Source of the DNA: Zygnema cylindricum
Lineage: Eukaryota > Streptophyta > Zygnematophyceae > Zygnematales > Zygnemataceae
Direction of reading: 5' to 3'
Length of the DNA: 64,000 nucleotides
Assembly: GCA_037447655.1 (NCBI GenBank)
Contig: JBBHKE010000766.1
Span: forward strand, 143,209-207,208
Below are positions 9,602-20,417 of this stretch, piece by piece. The first letter of the stretch is position 1. Every line of letters begins with the position of its first letter. Under the pieces are notes generated by a model. The model saw only the letters and a list, made by a program, of their open reading frames with translations. It was not told the DNA's origin and made no database searches. Both the position numbers and the translations under genes were made by a program.

Positions 9602-10644
9602 TAAAACTCTGAGACCTCCATAAGTCCTCAGAGTGGACAGCTTCAAGAAGCCTCTAGGATAACCCTGACCCCTTTGTGTTTTAGCAAGAACAACTGCCAC
9701 CTTCACAGACAATAACTTTGACCACCTTTATTTATGTAAAGGCAAGACTCCCTTGAGATGATAGCAAAAAGAATCTGTGAATTTGCTCCCTTGTGCAGTA
9801 AGTTATGGAGGGTCAAAGTTGACCTTTTGTACAGAAGCTCTCTGGGAGAGAGGATCCTATCTCCTAATTTTTCTAAGTCCTATCTCTCTCACAGACTCTA
9901 TCTACTAATGTACAGAGCCAATCATATTCCACTTTCGTACACAAAAGTACAGTTGTCGGTGTACTTTATGTACGAGCATTGTACGACATGGCCTAAATGT
10001 TGACACATGTCATATCCGGATTCGGTGGCGTAATATCCGAAGATACTACGACCCATTTTAATTTCGCCACGTGTCATGCGATGTGGCGATGACCACAAAC
10101 CGCCGAAATCTTCTTCCGCGATCTTAGCGCTAACTCCGGCCGTTCGATTAAATTCACATTTAATCGTAGCCGTAATAAATACATGCGCGGTATTCATTTC
10201 GCTAAAGAAATAAATGCGCGTTATTGGTTTCTTATCCGTACCATATTCCGTACTTTTACATTACCGGATCTATTTATCCCGTAAACAATTACAGTTAAAT
10301 GAATTATCCTACGTAATAATGTTTAATTAAATAAAACCATATAGATGTAACACTACCTAAAGACTTAGCTGGTTATACACGGCCGCTGCACACAATCGGG
10401 CAGTACCGGTTCAAATCTTGTGGCCGACACATATCTTTTTAGTAAATAAACCCCTACCTAATATATATTTCCTGTAAACCTCTCGATAGCCTAGGTAGCC
10501 ATGGCTCTAGCTTCCTCTCCAATTTCTCAGTGACTGCGACAAGTTTGAGAGTTGGAGAGAGAAGTTGGAGGTAGATTACCTTGGCTTTTTCTATATTTCT
10601 ATTTAGACCTAGAAAACACTTTAAACGGACCATTAATTTCTACA
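9602..10644 (-). mobile_element. Solo LTR, diverged family A, inserted in B1
   Basis: Flanked by the 5-bp duplication CAATG (9597-9601 and 10645-10649). On the minus strand it begins TGTAGAAATTAATGG and then tracks the element A LTR: TTTTCTAGG, a CCTCCAACTTCTCTCTCC tract, a GTCACTGA word and GCCATGGCT in order. No internal sequence remains, so it arose by LTR-LTR recombination. Together with B1 in A it is the third nesting layer. Confidence 0.85.
10362..10430 (+). promoter_or_regulatory. tRNA-like module, antisense within the solo LTR
   Basis: TTAGCTGGTTATA resembles a tRNA A box and GGTTCAAATCTTG a B box, about 40 bases apart, followed by GGCCGACAC and soon after by TTTTT, a Pol III-type stop. 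The 5' acceptor half does not pair. It occupies the same relative position and orientation as the module in the LTRs of element A, although the sequences have diverged. Confidence 0.5.
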
Positions 10645-10649
10645 CAATG

Positions 10650-12300
10650 GAGGGCGCAAAGGACCCTGGATGGATAATGGATAGAGGAGCGTCAGCCCAC
10701 ATGTGCAAGAACAAAGCCATCTTCAACAATCTGAAAGCAACGCCGGAGAAAAATATTTATTATGCTTGTGGAATGAGTGTCCAGACTCGTGCTGTGGGTG
10801 ATGTGTCTTTACTAGTTGATGTAGAAGGAAAAGCAATTGAAAGGACTCTTCACAATGTCTTGTTTGTGCTTGACTGTAACAAAAATATATTTTCTACGTC
10901 GTTGGTAGAGAGTAAAGGCTTTGAGGTTAATTTAAAAAATGGTCGGCAGGTTGTTAGCAAAAATGGCAAGGTTGCGGTTACAGGTACTAGAGATAGTAGC
11001 AAGATGTACCGTATGGATATGGCTAATACCAAGGAGAATGATGTTCTGTACTCCAGTGATTTGCACTCAGATGAGTTGTGGCATAAATGATTAGGCCATT
11101 TAAACTATGATAGTTTGAGAAAAATGGTCCTTGCTTGCAAAATAGAGGGTGTATCAATCACATATCAGCCGATTAAAACATGTGATGGTTGCGCTCTAGG
11201 AAAAATCCACAGACTGCCATTTCCTAAGGAGTCTGAGAATCGGTCAACTAAACTTTTACAACAAATTCATTCGGATGTTTTTGGTCCTGCGAAGGTTCCA
11301 TCTGCAAGGGGGATGAAATATATGGTCACATTTACCGATGATTTCTCCAGGTTTACAAAAGTTTACTTCATGAAAGAAAAGAGCGAAGTGTTCGGTCACT
11401 TCAAACACTATAAACATGGGTTGAAAAGCTTCATAATTTACCTATTTTGCAGCTCAGGTCGGACAATGGTGGTGAATATACATCAAAGGAATTTGAAACC
11501 TTTTTACTCGTGGAGGGAATAAGTCATCTATTGACTAATCCATATTCACCGAAACAAAATGAGGTGTCAGAGAGATTAAATAGAACTCTCACGGAGAGCT
11601 CTAGGTTGATGCTTGCGGATAAAAATGTGGATCCAAAATTCTGGGCTGAGGCTCTCAATTGTGTAGTTTACATTAAAAATAGGATAAGATCCAGATTGGT
11701 AGACACTACTCCTTACAAGATCAGGACACGTAGCAAACCAGATGTTAGCCATTTTAAGGTCTTTGGTAATCAATGTTTTATCTTGGATACCTCTACAAAT
11801 AGATGGAAAATGGAACCAAAGGGATTACCGGGTATTCTGCTAGGGTATGATGATCACTCAAAAGGTTACAAAGTCTTTGTGTTTGAGAGGCAGAAAATAG
11901 TTGTAGCACGGAACATTATTGCAAAAGATGAGCTTGACTCCATAAGTTTTTTTCAAATGACAGAGCAACAAAAGCAGCAAAAAGTACAGGAGTGTCATTT
12001 TAGATTGCATGCAAGAAATTGTCCCGCAGATGCAAAATTCTCTAGTAGTGAATTTGGAGTCCGCCTCTCTGCAGGTTCCTCAACAATTTCAGTTCCAACC
12101 GGAACAACAGCGATCAATACACACAGATCGCAACCAGCACAATCAGCGCAATGCGCGGCATCCAACGATCTCAGCCTCAGAATTTCCGAGGGGAGAAGAT
12201 CCAGCAGCCGCCTACAAGCAAGCTCTCACTTTGCCTACTCGGCAACCTCAGGGGAGCCCTTGACCATCCAAGAGGCCTTCTCATTACCGGAGCGGAATCA
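10650..12300 (+). pseudogene. pol: B1 protease and integrase
   Basis: Opens GWIMDRGASAHMC: the protease motif has Arg in place of the usual Ser after Asp. GAG-pre-integrase follows; an in-frame TGA at 11088-11090 stands where B2/B3 have Arg or Ile-Arg (LWH-RLGH). Integrase has QIHSDVFGPAK (first Asp), then a frameshift near 11450, RSDNGGEYTS (second Asp) and SERLNRTLTE (Glu), so all three catalytic residues are encoded but not in one frame. The C-terminal part (KGLPGILLGYDDHSKGYKVF) is followed by a Gln/Ser-rich linker, ending in a TAG at about 12302. Confidence 0.85.
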
Positions 12301-13830
12301 CTAGATCGAGGCAGCAAACGACGAAATGAAGTCTATCATGGAGGCTCAAACATTGGAGCTTGTGGACCTTCCTCCGGACCGAAAAGCGATCGGCAGCAAA
12401 TGGTTATTCAAGGTGAAGTTAAATCCCGATAACACCATTGAACTCTATAAGGCCAGACTTGTGGCAAAGGGCTAGAATCAAAAGGAAGGAACCGATTTTG
12501 AAGAAACATTTTCTCCGGTTGTAAGATTTCCGACAGTTAGGATTTTGTTGTCCCTAGCTGCTATAGAAGATATAGAAATTCATCAGATGAATGTAAAGAC
12601 GGCCTTTTTTCATGGATAACCAAAAGAAACCATTTACATGCAGCAGCCTGAAATGTATGTAGAACCAGGAAAAGAGCACTTGGTATGCTAACTGCTAAAA
12701 TTTTTGTACGGCCTAAAACAGGCCCCTAGGCAATGGAATCTGAAGCTTGATGAATTCTTAACTAGTCTAGGATTTCAAAGGATAAGTTTTGATCACTCTG
12801 TCTACGTTCTAAAGGGTGAAAATGTGATAGTGTATATAGCGGTGTATGCAGATGATTTACTATTAATTAGCAAATTAATGACTGAAATTAACAAAATCAA
12901 AACTGCTCTAAACTCACAGTTCGAGATGAAAGACCTCCGTGAGGCAAAGTATATTTTGGGTATCTAGGTAGAGAGGGAGAGAAAAAAGAAAGTAATAAAA
13001 TTGACTCAAAAAGAGGCTATTGGAAACATGTAAGATGAGTATGGAATGCGGGGGGCAAAAGGATGTCTAACTCCAATGGAGTTTCGGTAGAAGTTAGAGG
13101 AGAAGAGACAGAACCGGGTGTCATTGTTAGCGTGTATTTAGAGCCAGGGGAGAATGATCCTCTGTCACTGATACCTTATAGACAGATAGTGGGAAGCTTA
13201 ATATATTTCATGAACTGTACCCGTCTTGACATTACTGCAGCAGTTGGGGTACTGAGAAGAAGAGAATCCGAGAAAATCTGATTTTGATGCAGCAAGGAGA
13301 GTCTTAAGATATTTGGCAGGAACCAAAGACCCCAAACTCACACTAGGCGGAGGAGAAGTAAAGCTGCAAACATGGAGTGATGCAAGCTATGGCGACATGC
13401 CAAGCCGAAAGTCCACCACGAGATTTGTTCTATAAATTGGGAACGCGACTTGCTGCTGGAGCAGTAAACTTCAAAAGGTTACAGCAGAGTCGACAATGGA
13501 GTCAGAATATATGGTAGCAAGCTCGGCCCTCAAAGTACTCTTATGAGTAAAATCCATGTTACAAGAACTAGGATACATGGAGATTGGTACACAGGTGATC
13601 TGGTGTGATAACCATGCTGCCATTGCCATTGCGTCTAACGCAAGTCATCACTCAAAAGCAAGCGCATGGATGTAAGATTACACTTTGTAAGAGAAAAAGT
13701 GTTCTCTAGGGTGATTAAATTAAGTTATTTGCCAGATGCAAAAATGATTGCTGATATGCTCACTAAAGCTCTTCCCGCTCCTAAACTGAAGTATTATAAA
13801 GACGCAGTGGGACTAAGGGAACAGTTGAGT
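12301..13830 (+). pseudogene. pol: B1 reverse transcriptase and RNase H
   Basis: Recognisable copia RT ([56 protein letters not shown]) with four in-frame stops. The active-site box is YADD, not the YVDD seen in A, B2, B3 and C2. RNase H follows (GSLIYFMNCTRLDI; WSDASYGDMPS; ESEYMVASSA; WCDNHAAIAI) with frameshifts and stops. PPT AGGGGAG precedes the 3' LTR at 13993. Clearly dead. Confidence 0.85.
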
Positions 13831-13992
13831 TGATATACTGTTATATTGCTATGCTGCGATACTGCGCTAAGTCCAACATTGAGATGTAGTGGGATTGGGT
13901 GACTTGCTAATTGCTATACAACTATGCTGCGATGCTGCGCTAGTTTGTCATCGCAGCTGCGCAGGTATACTGAGTCTAAAGCTTTAGGGGAG

Positions 13993-14747
13993 TGTTGTTT
14001 TTGGAAAGCTATCAGTCTCAGCAGACAGAGCAGTGTAGCAGCGCAGCAACAGAGTAGAGCAGCAGCAGAGCAGCTCCTATGCATACAGAGGAGCGCAGCA
14101 GCAGAGCAGCGCATCAGCAGAGCATCGCAGCAGCAGAGCAGCGCAGCAGCAAAGCAGCTGCTATGCAGACAGAGCAGCGCAGCAGCTAAGCTGCGACACA
14201 TACAGGATAGCGTAGCTGCGGCCACTTTGGATATGATTCGGTACAGACAACGCAGCTGCGATTGATACGAATAAGTCAACAGACCTCAACTTAGTGGGTA
14301 GCTTAGTGGTAGGTCAATGGTAGGTTAGTGTAGCTCAGTGGTAGCTCAGTGGTAGCTTAGTGGTAGCTTAGTATTAGCTTCGCAGCTTCACGTACCTCTC
14401 AAGAATACTAGTATTGCCGGTAGAACACTAGTATAAGACTTAGGACTCAAAACACATGATGTATCCAGACTTTTAAGTAGTAAAACTGCAGACAGTTTTT
14501 GGGAAACTTTTGAGTATTATATCTTGAGTGTTGTAGGGTGAATTGTACTGAAACTTTGGGAGTTGTCAGTGTTTATGATGCTCTATTTTTTGATAGATCT
14601 TTGTGAAGTTTGGATGCGTGTATAAGATTTGGTGAGCATTTGTAAACAGCTGTTTGGTAGGATTTTTGATAGCTTCTGAGAGTGTGTCATCTCTACTTCT
14701 ACTACTACTGCTGCTCCTCCACCTGCATCGGTGGTTATCGAACAACA
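13993..14747 (+). repeat. 3' LTR of B1
   Basis: Begins TGTTGTTTTTGGAAAGC just after the purine tract AGGGGAG and ends GAACAACA before the duplication AGAGG (14748-14752). Contains the GCAGC minisatellite, the TAGCTCAGTGG array, and a duplicate of the first gag codons. At 755 bp it is longer than the 5' LTR because it keeps a segment around 14390-14460. Confidence 0.9.
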
Positions 14748-14752
14748 AGAGG

Positions 14753-16417
14753 AAGGAGGAGCAGCAAAAGGATACAGGAAAAACAAGCTGCTCATAAGGT
14801 AACTAAGCTATCTCACCTAGATGAGCCCCAGTCTTACTCGTTGGCATAAAATAGTCCAAAGAAAAAAAGATGGATTAGAGCAATAAATGATGAGATGGCT
14901 TCTATCATTGAAGCAAATACTTGGGAACTAGTAGATTGTCCTCCAAACAGAAAACCTATTGGGTGTAAATGGGTATTTAAACTAAAACTGAACCCAAATA
15001 ATACAATTGAGATATATAAGGCTCGATTGGTAGCGAAGGGGTTTACCCAAAAGGAGGGGATTGACTATGAGGAGACCTTTGCCCCAGTTGTTTGGTTCCC
15101 ATCAGTAAGGATTGTCCTGAGTCTTGCAGCAGCGGAAGACATGGAAATATACCAGATGGACATTAAGACTGCTTTTCTTAATGGTGAGTTAGAGGAAGAA
15201 ATTTTCATGAGACAACCCGAGGGGTTTGTGGAAGAAAGAGAAGAGAGCAAAGTCTGCAGGCTCATAAAGTCCTTATATAGACTAAAGTAGGCTCCCTGAC
15301 AGTAGAATAAGAAAACAAGATGAGTTTCTCACCGATCTAGGATATATCCGGATCAGCTCTAACAATTCTATCTATATGTTTGAAGATGAGAATGGTGTCA
15401 TTTTTATTGCAATTTATGTGGATGATCAACTTGTGTTGAGTAAGTCTTTGGAGAAGATCAATAGGCTAAAAAAAGATCTTAGGGGCAGATTTGATATAAA
15501 GGATTTAGGGGAGGCAAAATATATTCAGGGGATCCAAATGGAGAGAGATAGGTGGAAGAAGATTATCAAGCTTACTCAGAAAGAAGCAATAGGTAATATG
15601 CTTGAGAAATTCCAGATGGAAAATGCTAACAATTGTACCACTCCCATGGACTTGACAAAAGTAAGTGATGGGAGTGTAAAAGGAGGGAGTGATGATCTTA
15701 GATGATCAGATGAGTCTAAGGGAGAGAGAGTTTATAAAGTATATCCCTTATAGACAGGTCGAAGGAAACTTAATCTATTTTATGAACTGTACCAGGCCGG
15801 ACATAGCGGCAGCAGTTGGAGTACTCAGTAGGAGTCTTAATGATCCTAGGAAAAGAGACTAGAAGGCAGCCAAGAGAGTCATGAGATATCTGGTTGGAAC
15901 CATAGATTTATGGTTGCATTTCGGAGGGGCGCACACTGATATCACCACTTGGGGTGATGCCAGTTATGGGGATGCCCCTATGAGAAGATGCACCTCTGGG
16001 TATGTGTTGTATGTACGGGAAGGTGCTTGCTGTTGGAGCAGTAAGCAACAAAAGGTGGTTGCTCAGTCTACTATGGAGGCTGAGTATATGGCGTCTTGTT
16101 CTGCTGTAAAAGAACTAATGTGGGTGAAGTCATTGTTGCGAGAACTGGGATATATGAAGGAGGGAGTGCATGAAATCTTTTGCGATAATCAAGCTGTAAT
16201 CGCAATTTCAGCTAATCCAAAACACCATTTCAAAGCAAAACATATGGACATAAGATTAAGCTTGGTAAGAGAAAAAGTTGAAATTAAAATTTTAAATCTT
16301 GTGTATAGACCTGATGAAGAAATGGTGGCTGACATGATGACCAAACCCGTGCCCTCTCCTAATTTAAAATATTGTCGAGAAAAATGCGGGTTGAAAGAAA
16401 AACTAAAATTAGATTAG
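14753..16417 (+). pseudogene. pol: Element A reverse transcriptase and RNase H
   Basis: Resumes element A after B1. RT: MASIIEANTWELVDCPPNRK, YKARLVAKGFTQKEGIDYEE, MDIKTAFLNGELEEEIFM. A TAG at 15288 replaces Gln in the LKQAP motif, and a frame change follows. The catalytic box is IAIYVDDQLVLS (about 15409). Another frameshift after 15705 leads into RNase H (15881-16417), which carries the acidic residues in WGDASYGD, MEAEYMA and FCDNQAVIAI, then the tether-like C-terminus ending LKLD. PPT at about 16424-16430 (AGGGGAG). The RNase H frame is the best preserved part of the element. Confidence 0.87.
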
Positions 16418-16430
16418 AAAATAAGGGGAG

Positions 16431-17463
16431 TGTTGAAATTATTAGATTTTTAGAGTATTTTCTAGGTTTAAATGTTAGTATAAAAGAAGAAGAAAAGGAC
16501 GGACAGCCTGCCTCCACCTCCTCTCTCTAGCCCCCATACTTGTTGTAGTCACTGAAGGATAGAGAGGTTGGTTGATCCATGGCTGCCTTAGTTCAACAGG
16601 CAATTATTTTTAGTAGGTTACTAAAAATATACCTGACAGACCCGGGATTTGATCCCGTTACCTACGGTTTGTCAAGTTGGCCGATAGCGGTAAGCTTTAT
16701 CCTATTAGACTAGGACCAATGCTAAATGCTATAGTATGTGACATATATATAAATTTAGGGAGGAACAAATCCATTTGACTAAAATTGTATACAGTGTGCA
16801 TAGATACAGTTTTATGAAAGTACGAAATACGACACTATTTCAAAACGGATACCATGCATTTTGTTTCGACAGCGAAACAAATGTCGCGCAAGTATTTTTA
16901 ACGGCTAAGATTGCGCCTCGCTGCAAATCCAACGGCGCACATCATCACCGAAATCCCGGAGTGGTCACTTTGGCGTTTTGTGACGTGGCATGATTTGGAG
17001 CCACGTGGAGAGATGACATTCGGTCATGGGAATTTCGAGGAATGTACGGACAAGTGAAATGCAAACCGCGTCCGCTTAATAGGCTTGTCGTACATAGGTC
17101 ATGCAAAAGGTACACCGGCAGTAGTAGTTTTTGGTACGGTGCAGTAATGTGATTGGTCCGTACGTCAGTAGATAGAAGTTATTAGAGGGAATCAGGACTT
17201 AGAAAATTTTGGTAGGTAGTCACCTCTCCTTTTGAGAGTTTGTACAAATTGGCATTTTTACTGCCTCATAACTTATCGTCTGGTTGGGCATTTTCAGAAA
17301 TTCTTTTTCCTACGGACTCAGGGGAGTCCGAGGTGCACACGGGTGCAATCAGATTTTTTGCTTGTCGGCTTGGGTAGCAGTGGTTGCCATTGAAATTGTG
17401 TTAGCTAAATACTATCTAGAGGCTTCCTGTATTCTGTGGTCCTATGGAGGACACATAATTACA
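16431..17463 (+). repeat. 3' LTR of element A
   Basis: Begins TGTTGAAATTATTAG after the PPT and ends ATAATTACA before the duplication ACACG. Single copy of the 67-bp unit. Its middle (about 16755-16930) is unrelated to the corresponding block of the 5' LTR, while the sequence on both sides matches well. Confidence 0.88.
16639..16716 (-). promoter_or_regulatory. Antisense tRNA-like module in the 3' LTR of A
   Basis: Second copy of the module at 4544-4622, with the same A-box-like TAGTCTAATAGG and B-box-like GGGATCAAATCCC on the minus strand. The base changes between the two copies leave both boxes intact. Confidence 0.5.
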
Positions 17464-17519
17464 ACACGCGGACGTTCAATATTGAAGACGCTACAGTATT
17501 GTAATATGACATATAGTCC

Positions 17520-18560
17520 TATGGTAAGTTGTTTTATGGGCTTTTCATGTTATCTTCTTAGATCGCTACTTTGATCAGCGACCATCCGATCGTCCAAATC
17601 TGACGGTTTAAATAAAAAGTCGCTCAAAACTCACAGAAATGTTTTTTGTCCGATTTTTTAAAAAACTTAGTCATGACGTTTAATTCTCTATCGATCGATG
17701 TGCAACTCAACCCTGTTCCTATTTTATTTCATTTTGAGGCCAATACAATATGGGTCTTAAAGGCATATTGTATGTTTTGCGTACAATAGACATATTGTAT
17801 GGGCGTACGGTCACCTACTTTTGAACTATGGTTCAGTTAATAGATGTCCCGTGCTTATATTACGCACGGTATAAACTAACAAATAATGTGTAAGGTACGC
17901 ATCAAACGATGAAGAAAAGTAAATAAAATGCGTACCTTACTTTGTACCCGTACAATACTTATACAATTATGTACAGTGTCCGTCTATGTTTGTACATTTT
18001 AGGGTTATTTTACGAGATTCTTTAGGGTCTCCAATGTACATTGCCGTACGTTATTTTATATTTCAGTACGGCTATCGTAGATATTCGGTACTATTAGGTT
18101 TTTAGGGTACACTTTCATACAATTTCGTGCATTTCTGATATAATTCCGTACTTTTGAAGAATTTATTAAGAATTTTATGAGATTATGCTTTCCGTACGTT
18201 TTGTACATGGCCGTACAGCGAAGTTTACACGAATTTTACGAAAAGTATGAAAAAGACAAACGCTACGTAATTTTAGTAAAAAAGTTAAAATCTGTACGAA
18301 TTGGACATCGACCGTTAAATTCCGCTTTGTTCGTCCGTTAGTTTTCTTTTTTAAAAAGTTTGGATCTTGAATTTTACAATGTATTTTATTTTTTTCGTTT
18401 CGGTAGTATAGTTTTAGAACTATAAAGTATTATATTAAATTTGTCTACGTTTACGTGCTGCGCTCTCCGTAATAATTATCAGTTAAATAGATACGGAACA
18501 AATTGTTATACGTGGCATACCACACTATATAACGTACATACTGTAATACAATCAAATTTA
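17520..18560 (-). repeat. Dispersed repeat, inverted copy of 34420-35260
   Basis: Several blocks are reverse-complement matches to the region right of the TATCGG elements: the CGTCAGAT...GATCGGA...GGTCGCTGATCAAAG block (17540-17620 against 35120-35180), the CAATATG block around 17740-17830 (34980-35060), and 18355-18550 (34420-34640), which includes GTGGCATACCAC. It is a large non-coding dispersed repeat, possibly part of the TATCGG hAT-like family. Ends not defined. Confidence 0.6.
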
Positions 18561-19074
18561 AGCAGCAAAATTTAGCCAGACATTAAAAAAAAAAAATCAA
18601 CGACAACAGATAGCCTATTTATCCGAAAAAGAAAGTGCGCCTCACCGTGCGAGTGCACAAAACATGAACGACTTCCTTTCATCTCGAAGGGAGAGTCCAT
18701 GAGTTATTGGAGAGCAAGAGACCACGGAACGGCTTCGTGGGAGGATTTCACTCTTAGGGAGAACAACCTGGAGAGGGTCACTATTAAATTGCCTTTTGTT
18801 TATGCATTTTTTTTTAAGGGTGGAGCTTTTAGCTTTTATGAGGTAGCGTTAACACACCAAAGGATTATTACAAAATTGAATCTTAGGGTAGGGGAACAAA
18901 GAGTAAATGAATTAGGGAGTCAGTGAAGTAAGGTCTCTTAGAGTAGAAATTAGGCCATGTTTAAAAAAAAAAAAAAATCTGGACAAATTTATGACTCGAA
19001 GTAGCAAAAACTAATTCTATATTCTATTATCTACCAGTCTTGGGAGGGAAATGTGATGAGATAACGGTAAGGTT
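18561..19074. other. Intergenic, no gene recognised
   Basis: Holds a 75-codon open frame (18699-18926) with no recognisable domain and no splice support. Otherwise AT-rich with poly-A runs. Confidence 0.4.
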
Positions 19075-19562
19075 TATTGGAGGTGGATTGGCGGATGCCA
19101 TGAAATTATACACATGAGAAATATCAATGCATTTGAAAGAGAAATTGATTTTTATTTGGGATGATTTCATCAAGTGAGAAGAGTCACTTATATACAAAAA
19201 TATATAGTGCTAATTACTGTGGAGTCTAAACGTTCTACGGTGCACTGTAAAAAAGGTATCCTAGTCTAGATTCTAATAAATGTATGTAAGACAAAAGAAA
19301 GACTGGACCGACGGTCAAAGGATTAGACTGATGGTCAAAGGACTTTGTACGTAGAAAAGACTAGACCGACGTATGTAATGAAAAGTACAAAAGACTGGAC
19401 CAACGTATACAAGTACGGACAGGACCAAAAGTAAGTTGTTTGGATAACATAGTAGGCAAGACTTCACCAACGTAAGAAATGAAGTAGGGACAAGACCACC
19501 GACACATATAATGAAAGGTACGGATGTTCCAAAAGTGAACTGACGCTAAATGACCATTAACA
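19075..19562 (-). repeat. LTR of copia family D (single, with purine tract)
   Basis: From TATTGGAGGTGGATTGGCG to GACCATTAACA, matching the LTRs of element D at 24200 and 29265. The plus-strand CCCCCCC directly after it is a minus-strand purine tract, so this was the 3' LTR of a minus-strand element. The sequence beyond does not match D internal sequence, so the element is truncated or from a variant. Confidence 0.8.
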
Positions 19563-19952
19563 CCCCCCCTTAAGCGAAAACTGTTGTTTTGAAAAGTCAG
19601 TTTCGTGCATACGAGACAGTGCGTGCGTAACTGCTAATTGGATTTAATATGGAGATTTGAATAGATTCACGGATTGGGGGAGCGAACGAATTGATATAAT
19701 TAAAGTGACGTAAAAGACCCATTAAGTGGTGTAAACAAGCAGTGACAAATGACGGCGGATCGCGAAGCGATCCAATGTGAAATAAACAAAATATTGAAAT
19801 AGGCGTCGCCGGTACGGCGGAGCTGCGAAGCAGTTTAGTCAACGCAGTTGCGACTATTTTTATGATCCGTACGGACAGCGCAGCCAGCGCAGCTAGCGCA
19901 GATGCGGATAATATGAATAGGATAGATTTCAAGTAATGATGATTAAACGGTA
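19563..19952. other. Remnant next to the D-type LTR with GCGAAGC hairpins
   Basis: Contains a perfect 17-base hairpin (19757-19773, GGATCGC-GAA-GCGATCC) and a second one (19823-19833, CTGC-GAA-GCAG). Both centre on GCGAAGC, a sequence known to form unusually stable DNA mini-hairpins. Later bases (GTACGGACAGCGCAGC) resemble the B LTRs. The 111-codon minus frame here is not a recognised protein. Confidence 0.5.
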
Positions 19953-20178
19953 CACCGCCAATCGCTATTAGCGTGTACGTTTGATTAGCGTATACTATTA
20001 TTTAGCGTGGTGTACGCTAATTGGGAATTTGGAAATTTTGGAACTAATTTAGTACCAGGAGACGTGGCAGATTATGGTCCACGTCCTTAAATAGTGTAGT
20101 TTATTCTATTTAAGGTATTAATGTCAAAATTTTGGGGCGCCGATATAGAGTTCATAACGCTAATAACGATTCGCGGTG
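19953..20178. mobile_element. TA-flanked MITE, CACCG family
   Basis: Ends CACCGCCAATCGCTATTAGC and, inverted, CACCGCGAATCGTTATTAGC, with TA on both outer sides (19951-19952, 20179-20180). 226 bp, non-coding. Confidence 0.82.
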
Positions 20179-20417
20179 TAGTTGCCATTTGCTTTACGCA
20201 CTGTCGAGTTTTGACGCATAGAACTGCATCTTTTGTCCGCCGCTACGCTCCAAAACGGTCGAAACCAACCGCCCCAATCGTCACCGCCGCATTTTTTGTC
20301 ATTTTATAAAATTTGGTGTACGGATCCCAAAATTTATGACATCCGTTTTACCCTTTTTCAAGTGTGAACCACGCAATTGTCCCTTTATCTTCTAACTTTT
20401 TAATTCAGTCGAATTAA

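Larger units (their letters stand above)
8034..14747 (+). mobile_element. Ty1/copia element B1, nested in element A
   Basis: Full-length, with LTRs 8034-8714 and 13993-14747 and the 5-bp duplication AGAGG at 8029-8033 and 14748-14752. LTR ends are TGTTG...CAACA. It has gag with a zinc knuckle, protease, integrase, RT and RNase H in copia order, many stops, and a solo LTR inserted between gag and protease. Related copies in this window are B2 (43581), B3 (54531) and the LTR B4 (61636). B1 differs from B2/B3 in keeping several residues that those copies have lost. Confidence 0.93.
4270..17463 (+). mobile_element. Ty1/copia element A, LTR to LTR, split by nested B1
   Basis: Both LTRs begin TGTTGAAATTA and the 5-bp duplication ACACG flanks the whole (4265-4269 and 17464-17468), so the bounds are secure. 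Order inside: 5' LTR, half-tRNA-type primer site, gag with one CCHC knuckle, protease, integrase, a 6.7-kb nested element (B1, 8034-14747), reverse transcriptase, RNase H, purine tract, 3' LTR. Protease-integrase-RT-RNaseH order is diagnostic of copia. Several stops and frameshifts make it non-autonomous today. Without B1 and its duplication the element would be about 6.5 kb. Confidence 0.92.

Noticed and set aside
18699-18926. 75-codon plus frame as a gene
   Set aside because: No recognisable features or homolog in the window; cannot be supported from sequence alone.
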